Origin: Rhizosaccharibacter radicis
GTDB taxonomy: Bacteria; Pseudomonadota; Alphaproteobacteria; Acetobacterales; Acetobacteraceae
DNA length: 64,000 nucleotides
Direction of reading: 5' to 3'
Assembly (NCBI GenBank): GCA_024508355.1
Contig: JAMZEJ010000008.1
Span: 124,001 to 188,000 of the forward strand
In this document: in pieces, positions 40,788-48,605 of the stretch
Layout of the letters: every line of letters starts with the position of its first letter
Position numbering within the stretch: position 1 is the stretch's first letter
The notes under the pieces: model-generated
Seen by the model: the letters and a program-made list of their open reading frames with translations, nothing else
Database searches by the model: none
What the model was told of the DNA's origin: nothing
Translations under genes and position numbers: made by a program

Positions 40788-41570
40788 ATGGTCGAACTGA
40801 CGCTTCCGCGGAACAGCAAGGTGGGCAAGGGGCGCACCTTCAAGGCGCCGGCCGGCGCCAAGCGGGTCAAGGAGTTCCGCGTTTATCGCTGGACGCCCGA
40901 CGACGACGCCAACCCGGTGATCGACACCTACGAGCTCGACCTCGACCGCATGGGGCCGATGGTCCTGGACGCGCTGATCTACATCAAGAACGAGGTGGAC
41001 CAGACCCTCACCTTCCGGCGCTCCTGCCGGGAAGGGATCTGCGGCTCCTGCGCCATGAACATCGACGGGGGCAACACGCTCGCCTGCCTCAAGCCGATCG
41101 CGGAGGTGAAGAAGGCCGTCAGCATCTACCCGCTGCCGCACATGCCGGTGGTCAAGGACCTGGTGCCCGATCTCACCGCCGCCTACGCCCAGCTGCGGTC
41201 GGTGGAGCCCTGGCTGAAATCCGACACCCCGGCGCCGCCGGACGGCGAACGGCTGCAGAGCCGCGAGGAGCGCGCGAAGCTGGACGGGATGTGGGAATGC
41301 ATCCTGTGCTTCTGCTGCACCACCTCCTGCCCGAGCTACTGGTGGAACGGCGACAAGTATCTGGGCCCGGCGACGCTGCTGGCGGCCTATCGCTGGATCG
41401 CCGACAGCCGCGATGAATACACGGGCGAGCGCCTCGATGCGCTGGAGGACCCGTTCAAGCTGTACGCGTGCCGCACCATCATGAACTGCACCCAGACCTG
41501 CCCCAAGGGCCTCAACCCCGCGGAGGCCATCGGCAAGATCAAGCAGCTCCAGATCGAGCGGAAGGGCTGA
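40788..41570 (+). CDS. sdhB: Succinate dehydrogenase iron-sulfur subunit
   Basis: Carries electrons from SdhA to the membrane anchors through three clusters. 260 residues. [2Fe-2S] ligands in [16 protein letters not shown], [4Fe-4S] ligands in [17 protein letters not shown], and [3Fe-4S] plus remaining ligands in [17 protein letters not shown]. The start follows GAGGAGACCGACC. Last gene of sdhCDAB. A terminator-like hairpin follows. Confidence 0.97.
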   Translation: MVELTLPRNSKVGKGRTFKAPAGAKRVKEFRVYRWTPDDDANPVIDTYELDLDRMGPMVLDALIYIKNEVDQTLTFRRSCREGICGSCAMNIDGGNTLACLKPIAEVKKAVSIYPLPHMPVVKDLVPDLTAAYAQLRSVEPWLKSDTPAPPDGERLQSREERAKLDGMWECILCFCCTTSCPSYWWNGDKYLGPATLLAAYRWIADSRDEYTGERLDALEDPFKLYACRTIMNCTQTCPKGLNPAEAIGKIKQLQIERKG

Positions 41571-41597
41571 TCCCCTTCCCCGCCTGATGCCGCGGGC

Positions 41598-41628
41598 GGT
41601 GCCGGGACATTGTTCCCGGCGCCGTTTG
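41598..41628 (+). terminator. Stem-loop after sdhB
   Basis: 10-bp stem with one G-U pair (GGTGCCGGGA / TCCCGGCGCC), 6-base loop, followed by GTTTG. 27 bases after the sdhB stop. Moderate terminator. Confidence 0.6.
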
Positions 41629-41646
41629 CGCTAAACGATCCCCATC

Positions 41647-42309
41647 ATGTTCGACCAGACCCTCGACCGACCCGCCGCGCGCCGCGCCGCCTGGCGCGAC
41701 AGCCTGTTCGTGGACCACGCGATCTTCCGCACCGTGTGGACCAACTTCGCGCCCGTGGTGCCGGGCAAGGTGTATCGCTGCAACCATCCGACGCCATGGC
41801 AGCTCCGGGCCGCCGCCCGCCGGCTGGGGCTCCGCACGCTGGTCAATCTGCGGGGGCATCGGCGTTGCGGCTCGGACGCCCTGTCGCGCGAGGCGGCGGG
41901 ACGGATCGGTCTTGCGCATGTCGACATGGCGTTCGAGAGCCGCGGCGCGCCGCACCGGGACCGCATCCTGCGCTTCGCCGGGCTGTATCGCGAGATCGCG
42001 TTCCCCATGCTGATGCACTGCAAGTCGGGCGCCGACCGCGCCGGGCTCGCCTCGGGGCTGGTGCTGATGTTCGAGGGGGGGAACAGCCAGGACGCGCTGG
42101 ACCAGCTGTCGCCGCGCTTCGGACACTTCCGGCGCTCCCGCACCGGCATCCTCGACGCGTTCTTTCTGCGCTACCGCGCGGACGCGGAAGGACGGCTGCC
42201 GCTCCTGGACTGGGTACGGGACGAATACGACGAAGCGGCGCTGAAGCGCGACTTCGTCGCCAACAAGCTGTCGAGCTTCATGACGGACAAGCTGCTCCGC
42301 CGCGAATGA
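41647..42309 (+). CDS. Protein tyrosine phosphatase-like protein
   Basis: 220 residues with the cysteine-phosphatase P-loop MHCKSGADRAGLAS (C-x5-R) and an upstream general-acid region. The early segment VPGKVYRCNHPTPWQLR followed by LGLRTLVNLRGHRRC is typical of bacterial tyrosine/dual-specificity phosphatases. Substrate (phosphotyrosine, phosphoinositide or other) unknown. The ATG lies in the last part of the sdh terminator region. No clear ribosome site. Confidence 0.8.
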   Translation: MFDQTLDRPAARRAAWRDSLFVDHAIFRTVWTNFAPVVPGKVYRCNHPTPWQLRAAARRLGLRTLVNLRGHRRCGSDALSREAAGRIGLAHVDMAFESRGAPHRDRILRFAGLYREIAFPMLMHCKSGADRAGLASGLVLMFEGGNSQDALDQLSPRFGHFRRSRTGILDAFFLRYRADAEGRLPLLDWVRDEYDEAALKRDFVANKLSSFMTDKLLRRE

Positions 42310-42345
42310 CGGCCAGCCGCCGCGATCGCTCGCGTCCGCGCGGGA

Positions 42346-42861
42346 TCAGCCCGCCGCGGAACTGGCCATGGTCTTGATCAGGTCGAGCACGCGACGGCGC
42401 ACCGGCTGCTCGGTGATGCGGTAATAGGCCCGCACTAGATCCACGGTTTCCTTGCGGCCGAAGATGTCCTCGCCCCCGGCGGCGTGACCGAATCCCTCCT
42501 GAGCTTCGGCGAAACCTGACACGGCGTGGAAGCCGTGCTGGTCCGAGCCATGATGGCCGCCCTGACCGTTGGGAAGATCGTCGAAGAAGAAGCTGACCGG
42601 CACGTCCAGCACACGGGACAGGTCGAACAACCGGGACGCGCCCACGCGATTGGCCCCACGCTCGTATTTCTGGACCTGCTGGAAGGTCAGGCCGAGCGCG
42701 TCGCCCAGCCGCTCCTGCGACATACCGAGCAGGGTGCGCCGGAGCCTGATCCGGCTGCCGACATGCACGTCGATCGGGCTGGGGCGGGATTCGCGCTCCG
42801 TGCCGGCCTCCTGTTCACCCAAAGAAAACTCCGACTTCTTGGCGGAGGCTTGTCTTGCCAT
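42346..42861 (-). CDS. XRE-family helix-turn-helix regulator
   Basis: 171 residues. A Cro/CI-type HTH lies at ~30-85 (VGSRIRLRRTLLGMSQERLGDALGLTFQQVQKYERGANRV, of which the central helices are the DNA-reading part). It is followed by VLDVPVSFFFDDLP, a Gly/His-rich loop and a C-terminal helical segment (LVRAYYRITEQPVRRRVLDLI). Start ATG has GAGGA five bases upstream. A gene of this type downstream of lnt and before metK is common in alphaproteobacteria. Target genes unknown. Confidence 0.88.
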   Translation of the reverse strand: MARQASAKKSEFSLGEQEAGTERESRPSPIDVHVGSRIRLRRTLLGMSQERLGDALGLTFQQVQKYERGANRVGASRLFDLSRVLDVPVSFFFDDLPNGQGGHHGSDQHGFHAVSGFAEAQEGFGHAAGGEDIFGRKETVDLVRAYYRITEQPVRRRVLDLIKTMASSAAG

Positions 42862-42961
42862 GCAGTCCTCGACCTGTTCGCCCCTCACGAGGTATGAACA
42901 CAACCTGGGATTGTCAAGGAACGGAGCCCTATCGCGTCCCGTGCCCTTCGGCATCTTCCTA

Positions 42962-44611
42962 TCACAGATGCCGTCGCGAATTCACGGATTTGTGCCAAAA
43001 TTTTGGACGACGGTAAACAAAAGGTAAACAACCGAGCAGCGTCACGACCAGCGCCAGCATCCAGGGCACGATCAGCCCTGCTCTGGAGAACAAGGTGGGC
43101 GGCAGCGGCGGCGGCAACGTGGCGATCACCGTTCCGGCGCGGCCCCACTCCAGGCGCCCGAGTTCGCGGCCGAAGCCGTCGAACGCGGCGGTGATGCCGG
43201 TGTTGGCGGCGCGCCCCAGCGGCAGCCCTTCCTCCACCGCCCGCATCCGCGCCGCCGCCAGATGCTGGCGCGGACCGGCGGTGTCGCCATACCAGGCGTC
43301 GTTGGTGACGTTGACGATCCAGCGCGGCCGGTCCCCCTCCTGCACCGCGGCGCCGGGGAAGATCACCTCGTAGCAGATCAGGGCACCCACCGCCGGGACG
43401 CCGGGTGGGCGCAGGGTGCGCGGTCCGGGACCGGCCGCGAAGCCGCCGCCGGGCACCACCTTGAAGGGCAGGAACCCGGGCTGATACTCGCCCATCGGCA
43501 CCAGATGCGCCTTGTCGTAGGTGTCGGTGATGTTGCCGCCGGGGACCACGACCATCAGGCTGTTGCGGGGCCGCTCGTCCGTGCCCCAGCGGACGCTGCC
43601 GATCAGGGCCGCGGCGGCGCCGGGCGTCGCGTTCATCATCACCGCGCGGGCTTCGGGATCCTGGTCCAGGAGCCCCGGGAACATGGTTTCCGGCCACACG
43701 AACACCACGGGCCCGTGATCCCGCCGCAACGCCTCCGCCACGCCGGCGGCGGACAGGCGCAGATAGGTGCGGAAGGTGTCGAGCGCGTAGGCGCGGTCCT
43801 GCTTCTCATGCTCGGGGATGTCGCCCTGCACCAGCACCACGGTGGGCGACGGACCGCCCACGGGATGCAGCAGCGCCAGCCGAGCCGCGCCGGCCGCCGC
43901 CCAGACGACGATCCCGGCCAGGGCGCCCGCGACCCCGCGCCGTCCGAGGGTCGGCGCGCCCGCAAGCAGCAGGGTGAACAGGGTCAGGCCGTGCACAGAC
44001 ACCCAGGCGGCCGGCTGGGTCATCACCGTGCCGCCGAGGCCCGGCCATTCCCACACGCTGCCCCACAGGTTCCACGGAAAGCCGGTGAACACCACCGATC
44101 GCAGAAGGTCGCCCAGCGTCCACAACCCGGCGAACAGCAGCAGGCGCGCGCCGCCGCCGGTGCCAGTGAAAGTGCCGGCGCCAGTGTCAGTGCCAGTGCC
44201 AGGGCCCGCGTCGGCGCCGGCCACCAACCGGAACAGGGCACATCCGGCCGCGATGAAGCAGGCCAGCGGCACGGCGCACAGCGGCGCCGCGAACGGCACG
44301 AACCACCAGAACTGGTCGGCGCGCACCAGGATCGCGTCCGTGAGCCAGTACAGCCCGGCGGTATGCAGCCCCATCCCGAACAGGAAGCCGCGCCACGCGG
44401 CTGCGCGCCAGCCGGTGGCGGCGAGGCTCTGCCGCATCAGAAACGGAACCCCGACCCACAACACCGGGAGGACGAAGCAGGGCGGCAGTGCCAGGGCGCA
44501 TAGGGCACCGGCCAGGATCAGCCGGAGCCAGCCGGGGATGCGCCGGAGCGCCCTCGTGGAGAAGCCGTGCGCGGACGACCGCTCACCCGCCGGCGGGGCG
44601 ACGACGTTCAT
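42962..44611 (-). CDS. lnt: Apolipoprotein N-acyltransferase
   Basis: Adds the third acyl chain to lipoproteins in the inner membrane. 549 residues: about six N-terminal membrane helices, a nitrilase-type periplasmic domain, and a last helix. Catalytic triad positions: Glu in VWPETMFPG, Lys in YDKAHLVPMGEY, Cys in ALICYEVIFPG. The helical part contains a Thr/Gly-rich loop made from a hexanucleotide repeat (44161-44202). The start ATG lacks a strong ribosome site. olsB ends 20 bases upstream. Confidence 0.93.
   Translation of the reverse strand: MNVVAPPAGERSSAHGFSTRALRRIPGWLRLILAGALCALALPPCFVLPVLWVGVPFLMRQSLAATGWRAAAWRGFLFGMGLHTAGLYWLTDAILVRADQFWWFVPFAAPLCAVPLACFIAAGCALFRLVAGADAGPGTGTDTGAGTFTGTGGGARLLLFAGLWTLGDLLRSVVFTGFPWNLWGSVWEWPGLGGTVMTQPAAWVSVHGLTLFTLLLAGAPTLGRRGVAGALAGIVVWAAAGAARLALLHPVGGPSPTVVLVQGDIPEHEKQDRAYALDTFRTYLRLSAAGVAEALRRDHGPVVFVWPETMFPGLLDQDPEARAVMMNATPGAAAALIGSVRWGTDERPRNSLMVVVPGGNITDTYDKAHLVPMGEYQPGFLPFKVVPGGGFAAGPGPRTLRPPGVPAVGALICYEVIFPGAAVQEGDRPRWIVNVTNDAWYGDTAGPRQHLAAARMRAVEEGLPLGRAANTGITAAFDGFGRELGRLEWGRAGTVIATLPPPLPPTLFSRAGLIVPWMLALVVTLLGCLPFVYRRPKFWHKSVNSRRHL
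44161..44202. repeat. Hexanucleotide tandem repeat in lnt
   Basis: Seven imperfect copies of TGCCAG (plus strand) that encode an alternating Gly-Thr/Asp/Ala stretch in a loop between membrane helices of Lnt. Confidence 0.75.
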
Positions 44612-44631
44612 GCTGCCCGAAGGTCCGCCGC

Positions 44632-45468
44632 TCAGTACAGCGCGTCGCGGAGCTGGCGCTCGTAGTGGCGATAGTACTTGTCGGTGATCAGGTCGGTCTT
44701 CACCACCACGGCCACGTCGGTGGTGTTGAACTGGTAGTCCACCACGGCGCCGTCGCCGATGAAGCCGCCCAGCCTGAGATACCCCTTGATCAGCGGCGGC
44801 AGCGTCTGCTGCACGCGGCGATGGTCGATCTCGGCCGGATCGAGGCGCCGCATCTCCACGTAGCGCTCGGGCACCGCGCGGAGGCGCAGCGCCGGGGGCG
44901 CCAGGTGGTTGTGGTAAAGATGGGTCAGCTCCGCCTGCAGCTTGTCCGGATCGGTGCCGGGAAGGCTGGCGCAACCGAACATCACGTCGATGCGGTGCAG
45001 GAACACGTAGGCCGCGATGCCGCGCCACAGCAGCTGCATCGCCGCGCGGCCGCGATAGGCCGGATCGACGCAGGAGCGTCCCAGCTCCAGCAGCCGGCCG
45101 GGAAACCCGGTGATGGTGCTGATGTCGTATTCGTCGGAGGTGTAGAACCGGCCGATCTTTTCGGCCGCCTCGTTCTGCACCAGCCGGTAGGTGCCCACGA
45201 TGCCGCGCGCGCCGGAGGAGATCGCGTGGTCGATCACCAGCAGATGGTCGGCCACGTCGTCGAACGCATCGATGTCGCGCTGGGTCTGGCGGGCCAGCTC
45301 GTCGGGCTTCGCCCCCATCTCGTTGTAGAAGATGCGGTAGCGCAGCGCCTGGGCGGCGTCCCGCTCGGCGGCGTTCACCGCGATGCGGACGCCCAGGTTG
45401 CCGGCACGCAGCTCCCCGAAACCGTCCGGAGGTCCTACCTGGCGCAGGGCCGGACCGGCGATCGTCAC
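44632..45468 (-). CDS. olsB: OlsB-type GNAT N-acyltransferase (ornithine lipid synthesis)
   Basis: 278 residues of the GNAT acyltransferase family (hemolysin-like) that transfers a 3-hydroxyacyl chain from ACP to ornithine, giving lyso-ornithine lipid. Motifs: RYRIFYNEMGAKPDE, DHLLVIDH, GTYRLVQNEAAEKIGRFYTSDE, ELGRSCVDPAYRGRAAM, and the C-terminal LIKGYLRLGGFIGDGAVVD. Stop and start overlap the fur gene by 4 bases. The partner acyltransferase olsA is not in this window. Confidence 0.85.
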   Translation of the reverse strand: MTIAGPALRQVGPPDGFGELRAGNLGVRIAVNAAERDAAQALRYRIFYNEMGAKPDELARQTQRDIDAFDDVADHLLVIDHAISSGARGIVGTYRLVQNEAAEKIGRFYTSDEYDISTITGFPGRLLELGRSCVDPAYRGRAAMQLLWRGIAAYVFLHRIDVMFGCASLPGTDPDKLQAELTHLYHNHLAPPALRLRAVPERYVEMRRLDPAEIDHRRVQQTLPPLIKGYLRLGGFIGDGAVVDYQFNTTDVAVVVKTDLITDKYYRHYERQLRDALY

Positions 45469-45980
45469 CGGCCGCGCCCGCCGAAGCGCTTTTCCACGGG
45501 GAAGCGCCGCGCCGCGGCGGGCTCCGGTTCGGGCCCGGCGGCGATGCCGGCGGCGGAAACGGTGGCGGCGTCCTCGTTGCGCTTGCGCGCGAACAGCTCC
45601 ATCCGGTGCGACACCAGGTCGAAGCCGAGCCTCGTGGCGATCTGCCGCATCAGGCGCTCATGCTCCTCGTCCTCGAACTCGATGACCTTGCCGGTGTCGA
45701 TGTCGATGAGGTGGTAGTGGTGTCCGTGCTCGCTGGCCTCGTAGCGGGCGCGGCCGCCGCCGAAATCCCGGCGCTCCAGGATGCCCTTCTCTTCCAGCAG
45801 GCGGACGGTGCGGTAGACGGTGGCGACCGAGATGCGGCTGTCGAGGCTGGTGGCGCGGCGGTAGAGCTCTTCCACGTCCGGATGGTCCTCGGCCTCGGAC
45901 AGGACCCGGGCGATCACGCGACGCTGGCCGGTCATCTTGAGACCGCGATCGATGCACAGGCGCTCTATGCGCGATTCCAT
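45465..45980 (-). CDS. fur: Fur-family metal-responsive regulator
   Basis: 171 residues. A winged-helix DNA-binding domain (IERLCIDRGLKMTGQRRVIARVL ... ISVATVYRTVRLLEEKGIL) is followed by a dimer/metal domain rich in histidine (EHGHHYHLIDIDTGKVIEF). It lacks the C-terminal CxxC pairs of E. coli Fur, as is usual in alphaproteobacteria, where this branch may act as Fur or Mur (manganese). The start at 45980 matches the family's usual N-terminus. An in-frame ATG at 46001 would add seven residues. Coupled to olsB. Confidence 0.9.
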   Translation of the reverse strand: MESRIERLCIDRGLKMTGQRRVIARVLSEAEDHPDVEELYRRATSLDSRISVATVYRTVRLLEEKGILERRDFGGGRARYEASEHGHHYHLIDIDTGKVIEFEDEEHERLMRQIATRLGFDLVSHRMELFARKRNEDAATVSAAGIAAGPEPEPAAARRFPVEKRFGGRGR

Positions 45981-46460
45981 CGGTTCACCAACGGCGGCCA
46001 TGGTCGGGGGTTACCCGATCAGGCCGCGTCCTGTCCATGAGTGAGGCCGGCGGGCGTGGCAAGAACGACACGTTCGGCGGGCCAAGAAGCCTCCCGTGCG
46101 AGACGGAGCACGGCGGCGGGAGCCGTCGGCCGGGAGGGTGCACGCAAGCCCAAAGTCGCGGCGCCGGCTCTTCCGGCTCCGTCGTTCCGGCACGGGTGCC
46201 CGAACCGTCTGGCGACATCACGCTTCCCCGCTGGCCGCCTCTTCCGGGCGCCGTTGCGTCGTTGCTTATGGAATCGCCACGCATCCGGCGCAACATGAGC
46301 CGGAACATCGTCCCTTTCCGCCCCACGGACCGCAACCATGCCACCCTTCGCTCCCGCCGCCGCCGTGCCGCCCGGTGCCACCGCCCTCTCGCCCGCCACC
46401 CCTGCGGGCGCGCCGGCAGACGATGCGGGCGGCACGCATCGTCTGCCGCCGGAGCCGGCC
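45981..46460. other. Divergent region between fur and tusA, with palindrome
   Basis: No gene supported. Contains a 13-bp-arm inverted repeat at 46414-46448 near its tusA end. A frame continuing upstream of tusA would run through the palindrome and encode only Ala/Pro-rich sequence. Confidence 0.5.
46414..46448. promoter_or_regulatory. Long perfect inverted repeat upstream of tusA
   Basis: Arms of 13 bases (CGGCAGACGATGC / GCATCGTCTGCCG) pair perfectly across a 9-base spacer. It ends 12 bases before the tusA ATG and just ahead of its GGAG ribosome site, so it could be an operator or an RNA hairpin that occludes translation. No T-run follows, so it is not a typical terminator. Confidence 0.65.
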
Positions 46461-46688
46461 ATGGCGCCCCCGGAGCTCGACATCACCCGGGAGGTGTGCC
46501 CGATGACGTTCGTCCGGACGCGCCTCGCCCTGGACCGGATCGGCATCGGAGACATGCTGCGGGTCCGGCTGCGGGGCGAGGAGCCGGTGAGCAACGTGTC
46601 GCGCAGCACCGCCCTGCTGGGCCATGCCGTGGAAGCCGCCGACCCCCAACCGGACGGCAGCACCGTGCTGCGCATCCGCAAGCGCTGA
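46461..46688 (+). CDS. TusA/SirA-like sulfurtransferase
   Basis: 75-residue small sulfur carrier: LDITREVCPMTFVRTRLAL holds the family CPxP-like motif, here CPMT, so the cysteine is present but the second proline is not. GDMLRVRLRG and ALLGHAVEAA complete the beta-alpha fold. In the family the cysteine carries a persulfide for tRNA thiolation or cofactor synthesis. The start at 46461 is set by GGAG seven bases before it. A longer reading from 46338 would span the palindrome. Confidence 0.8.
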   Translation: MAPPELDITREVCPMTFVRTRLALDRIGIGDMLRVRLRGEEPVSNVSRSTALLGHAVEAADPQPDGSTVLRIRKR

Positions 46689-47143
46689 GCGTTCCCGCGG
46701 GCCGGCGGCCGGGCCGGACTTCCCATGGCGAGAAGAGGGCGACGGACCAGCGACGTCACGGTCCGCGTCGGGGAACCACCGCCAACGAACAGCAGGGTAC
46801 CCGCATCGCAATCGCCGGGCATGGCCCCTGTGCCGGAGAGCCGCGGTCGCGAACCGGCTCTCCGGAACCGGACGCCGGACGATCGAGCCCGCTCAAGCCT
46901 CGGCCGAGGTAGCCGGCGCAATCGCCGGCCGATCATGCCGGACCGACCGGCCCACCGGTCCGCGTGACGAGCCTGACGAGCGACCTGCCGGTCGCGTCCC
47001 GGAACCTGGCACCGGAGCGATGGTGCCGATCCCGGCCGGCCATGCCATCCGGTGCCTCCGCATGCCGGAGCGGTCCTCGGAGGATAGGGCCATGCCGGGC
47101 ATAGCGCCGCCCGATGCCCGTTCCGGCGCCGGGCGGCCGAACC
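46689..47143. other. Intergenic region with no supported gene
   Basis: Frames here are short and Arg/Pro-rich. Nothing recognised. tusA and rimI converge on it, so transcription from both sides should end within it, but I see no clear terminator. Confidence 0.45.
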
Positions 47144-47620
47144 CTACCCGCCAGCGTCGTCCCAAGGCAGCGGACGGCCCATCACCCTGGCGTCGCTGCC
47201 GTCGGGATAGTACCGGCGCCGGAGGCCGATCGGGCGGAAGCCGGCGCGCTCGTACAAGGCGAGGGCGGCGGCGTTGTGGGTGGACACCTCCAGAAACAAC
47301 CGCTCGGCGCCCCGCGCGGCGGCGGCCCCGCCGATCATCCGCAGCAGGGCGCTTGCCCATCCGTGCCGGCGCGCGTCCGGGCACACGCCGAGGGTCAGCA
47401 GCTCGGCCTCGTCCACCACCACCCGCGCCAGCCCCAGCGCGACAGGCGCGCCATCCGCCTCCACCCGCATCACCATCGCGAAGCAGCTCGGCCCCGCCAG
47501 CAGCGTCCGCATGGCCGTCTCGTCCCATCGCTCCCCGGGGCTGAAGCATTCGGCATGCAGGGCGGCCAGCAGCGCGGCGGCTTCCGGACCGCAGATCAGC
47601 GCGACACCCGGAAGCGCCAC
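47144..47620 (-). CDS. rimI: Ribosomal-protein-alanine N-acetyltransferase RimI
   Basis: GNAT acetyltransferase that modifies the N-terminus of ribosomal protein S18. 158 residues. Acetyl-CoA loop is GVCPDARRHGWASALL, followed by LFLEVSTHNAAALALYERAGF and RRRYYPDGSDARVM. The start is GTG with a perfect AGGAGG seven bases before it, and the AGGAGG overlaps the tsaB stop. tsaB-rimI-fur is a common alphaproteobacterial order. Here a divergent tusA gene separates rimI from fur. Confidence 0.9.
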   Translation of the reverse strand: MALPGVALICGPEAAALLAALHAECFSPGERWDETAMRTLLAGPSCFAMVMRVEADGAPVALGLARVVVDEAELLTLGVCPDARRHGWASALLRMIGGAAAARGAERLFLEVSTHNAAALALYERAGFRPIGLRRRYYPDGSDARVMGRPLPWDDAGG

Positions 47621-47631
47621 CGCGACGCCTC

Positions 47632-48402
47632 CTAGCGCGCCGCCGGCGCCGCTGGCCTGGCTTCCGGGGGGTCCACGTAGAGCGGCTGGGCGGCGAGCGG
47701 GGGCAGATCTCCCGCGACACGGCGCAAGGCCGCGGCGGCGATCGCCGCGCCGTCCGGACGCTCCGGCCCGGCGACGATCGGAACGCCGCCTGCGGCCGAT
47801 ATCCTGGCCGCGACCGCAGCCGCCGCGTCCCCGGCCAGCAGCAGGACGCCGGCGGAAGCCGACAGCGCCGACAACATTTGGGCGACGGGCGGCGGAACGG
47901 GCACGGCGGGGTCGGCCGGCACCTCCTCCACGAACACGCGGTCGATCCGGGCCCGGCTGACGCACCAGAGCCTCGACGCGCGTCCGGCTTCCGGATGCGC
48001 GCGCAGTTCGGGCGCCAGCGCTTCCCCGACCGTCACCGGTACCAGCGCCATACCCCCCGGGCCCAGCCGCAGACCGTGGGCGAGCGCCAGGGTGGCACGA
48101 AGCCCGGTGAAGCTTCCGGGACCGGCCACCACGGCCACCATGTCGAGGTCGCCCGCCCCCCAGCCCTGCGCACGCAGGGCGTCGGCGAGCAGCGCCGGCA
48201 GGCGTTCCGCGCCGTCCCGGCCGGGCACGGTCCGCTCCGCCAGCGTTTCCGGCGGGTCCCGGCCGTCCCACCGCAGCAGGGCGAAGCGCGCCCCGGCTGC
48301 GGCCGACGCGCCGTCGAGCGTCAGGATACGGGTTTCGGAGCGATCGGCGGACGCGGTGCGCCCGGTCGGCTCCTCGCCAGCGGCCCGATGGCCGAACGCC
48401 AT
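47632..48402 (-). CDS. tsaB: tRNA threonylcarbamoyladenosine biosynthesis protein TsaB
   Basis: Partner of TsaD in making t6A37 on ANN-decoding tRNAs. 256 residues in this reading. TILTLDGASAAAG-like opening (here RILTLDGASAAAGARF) and the family hallmark VAGPGSFTGLRATLALAHGL are clear. TsaB normally starts at the ILTLD strand, so up to 25 residues at the N-terminus may be extra. The ATG at 48402 has no strong ribosome site. Ends 12 bases before the rimI start. Confidence 0.87.
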   Translation of the reverse strand: MAFGHRAAGEEPTGRTASADRSETRILTLDGASAAAGARFALLRWDGRDPPETLAERTVPGRDGAERLPALLADALRAQGWGAGDLDMVAVVAGPGSFTGLRATLALAHGLRLGPGGMALVPVTVGEALAPELRAHPEAGRASRLWCVSRARIDRVFVEEVPADPAVPVPPPVAQMLSALSASAGVLLLAGDAAAAVAARISAAGGVPIVAGPERPDGAAIAAAALRRVAGDLPPLAAQPLYVDPPEARPAAPAAR

Positions 48403-48605
48403 GCCGGAAGACGAGCCGTGCTCGCCCGGACGATCGGCATCAGCCGGATCCCGGGGAGCCCCGGCGCCCGTCGCGTCGGAAGGATCGCGGGAACCGGCCG
48501 CCCGGTCGCCGGACGGAACGGCGGAGGACCGGTCCGCATCGCGTGCCGGGCCACCGCCGTCGGGCAGGCCGGGTGATGACCGGGGGTCCGCGGGGTCGTC
48601 GCGGG

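Noticed and set aside
46338-46460. 41-residue extension of the TusA-like protein
   Set aside because: It would translate through the palindrome, is Ala/Pro-rich, and ATG 46461 has a good GGAG site giving the usual family length.
46689-47143. Short open frames between tusA and rimI
   Set aside because: Basic low-complexity products, no ribosome sites, no domains.
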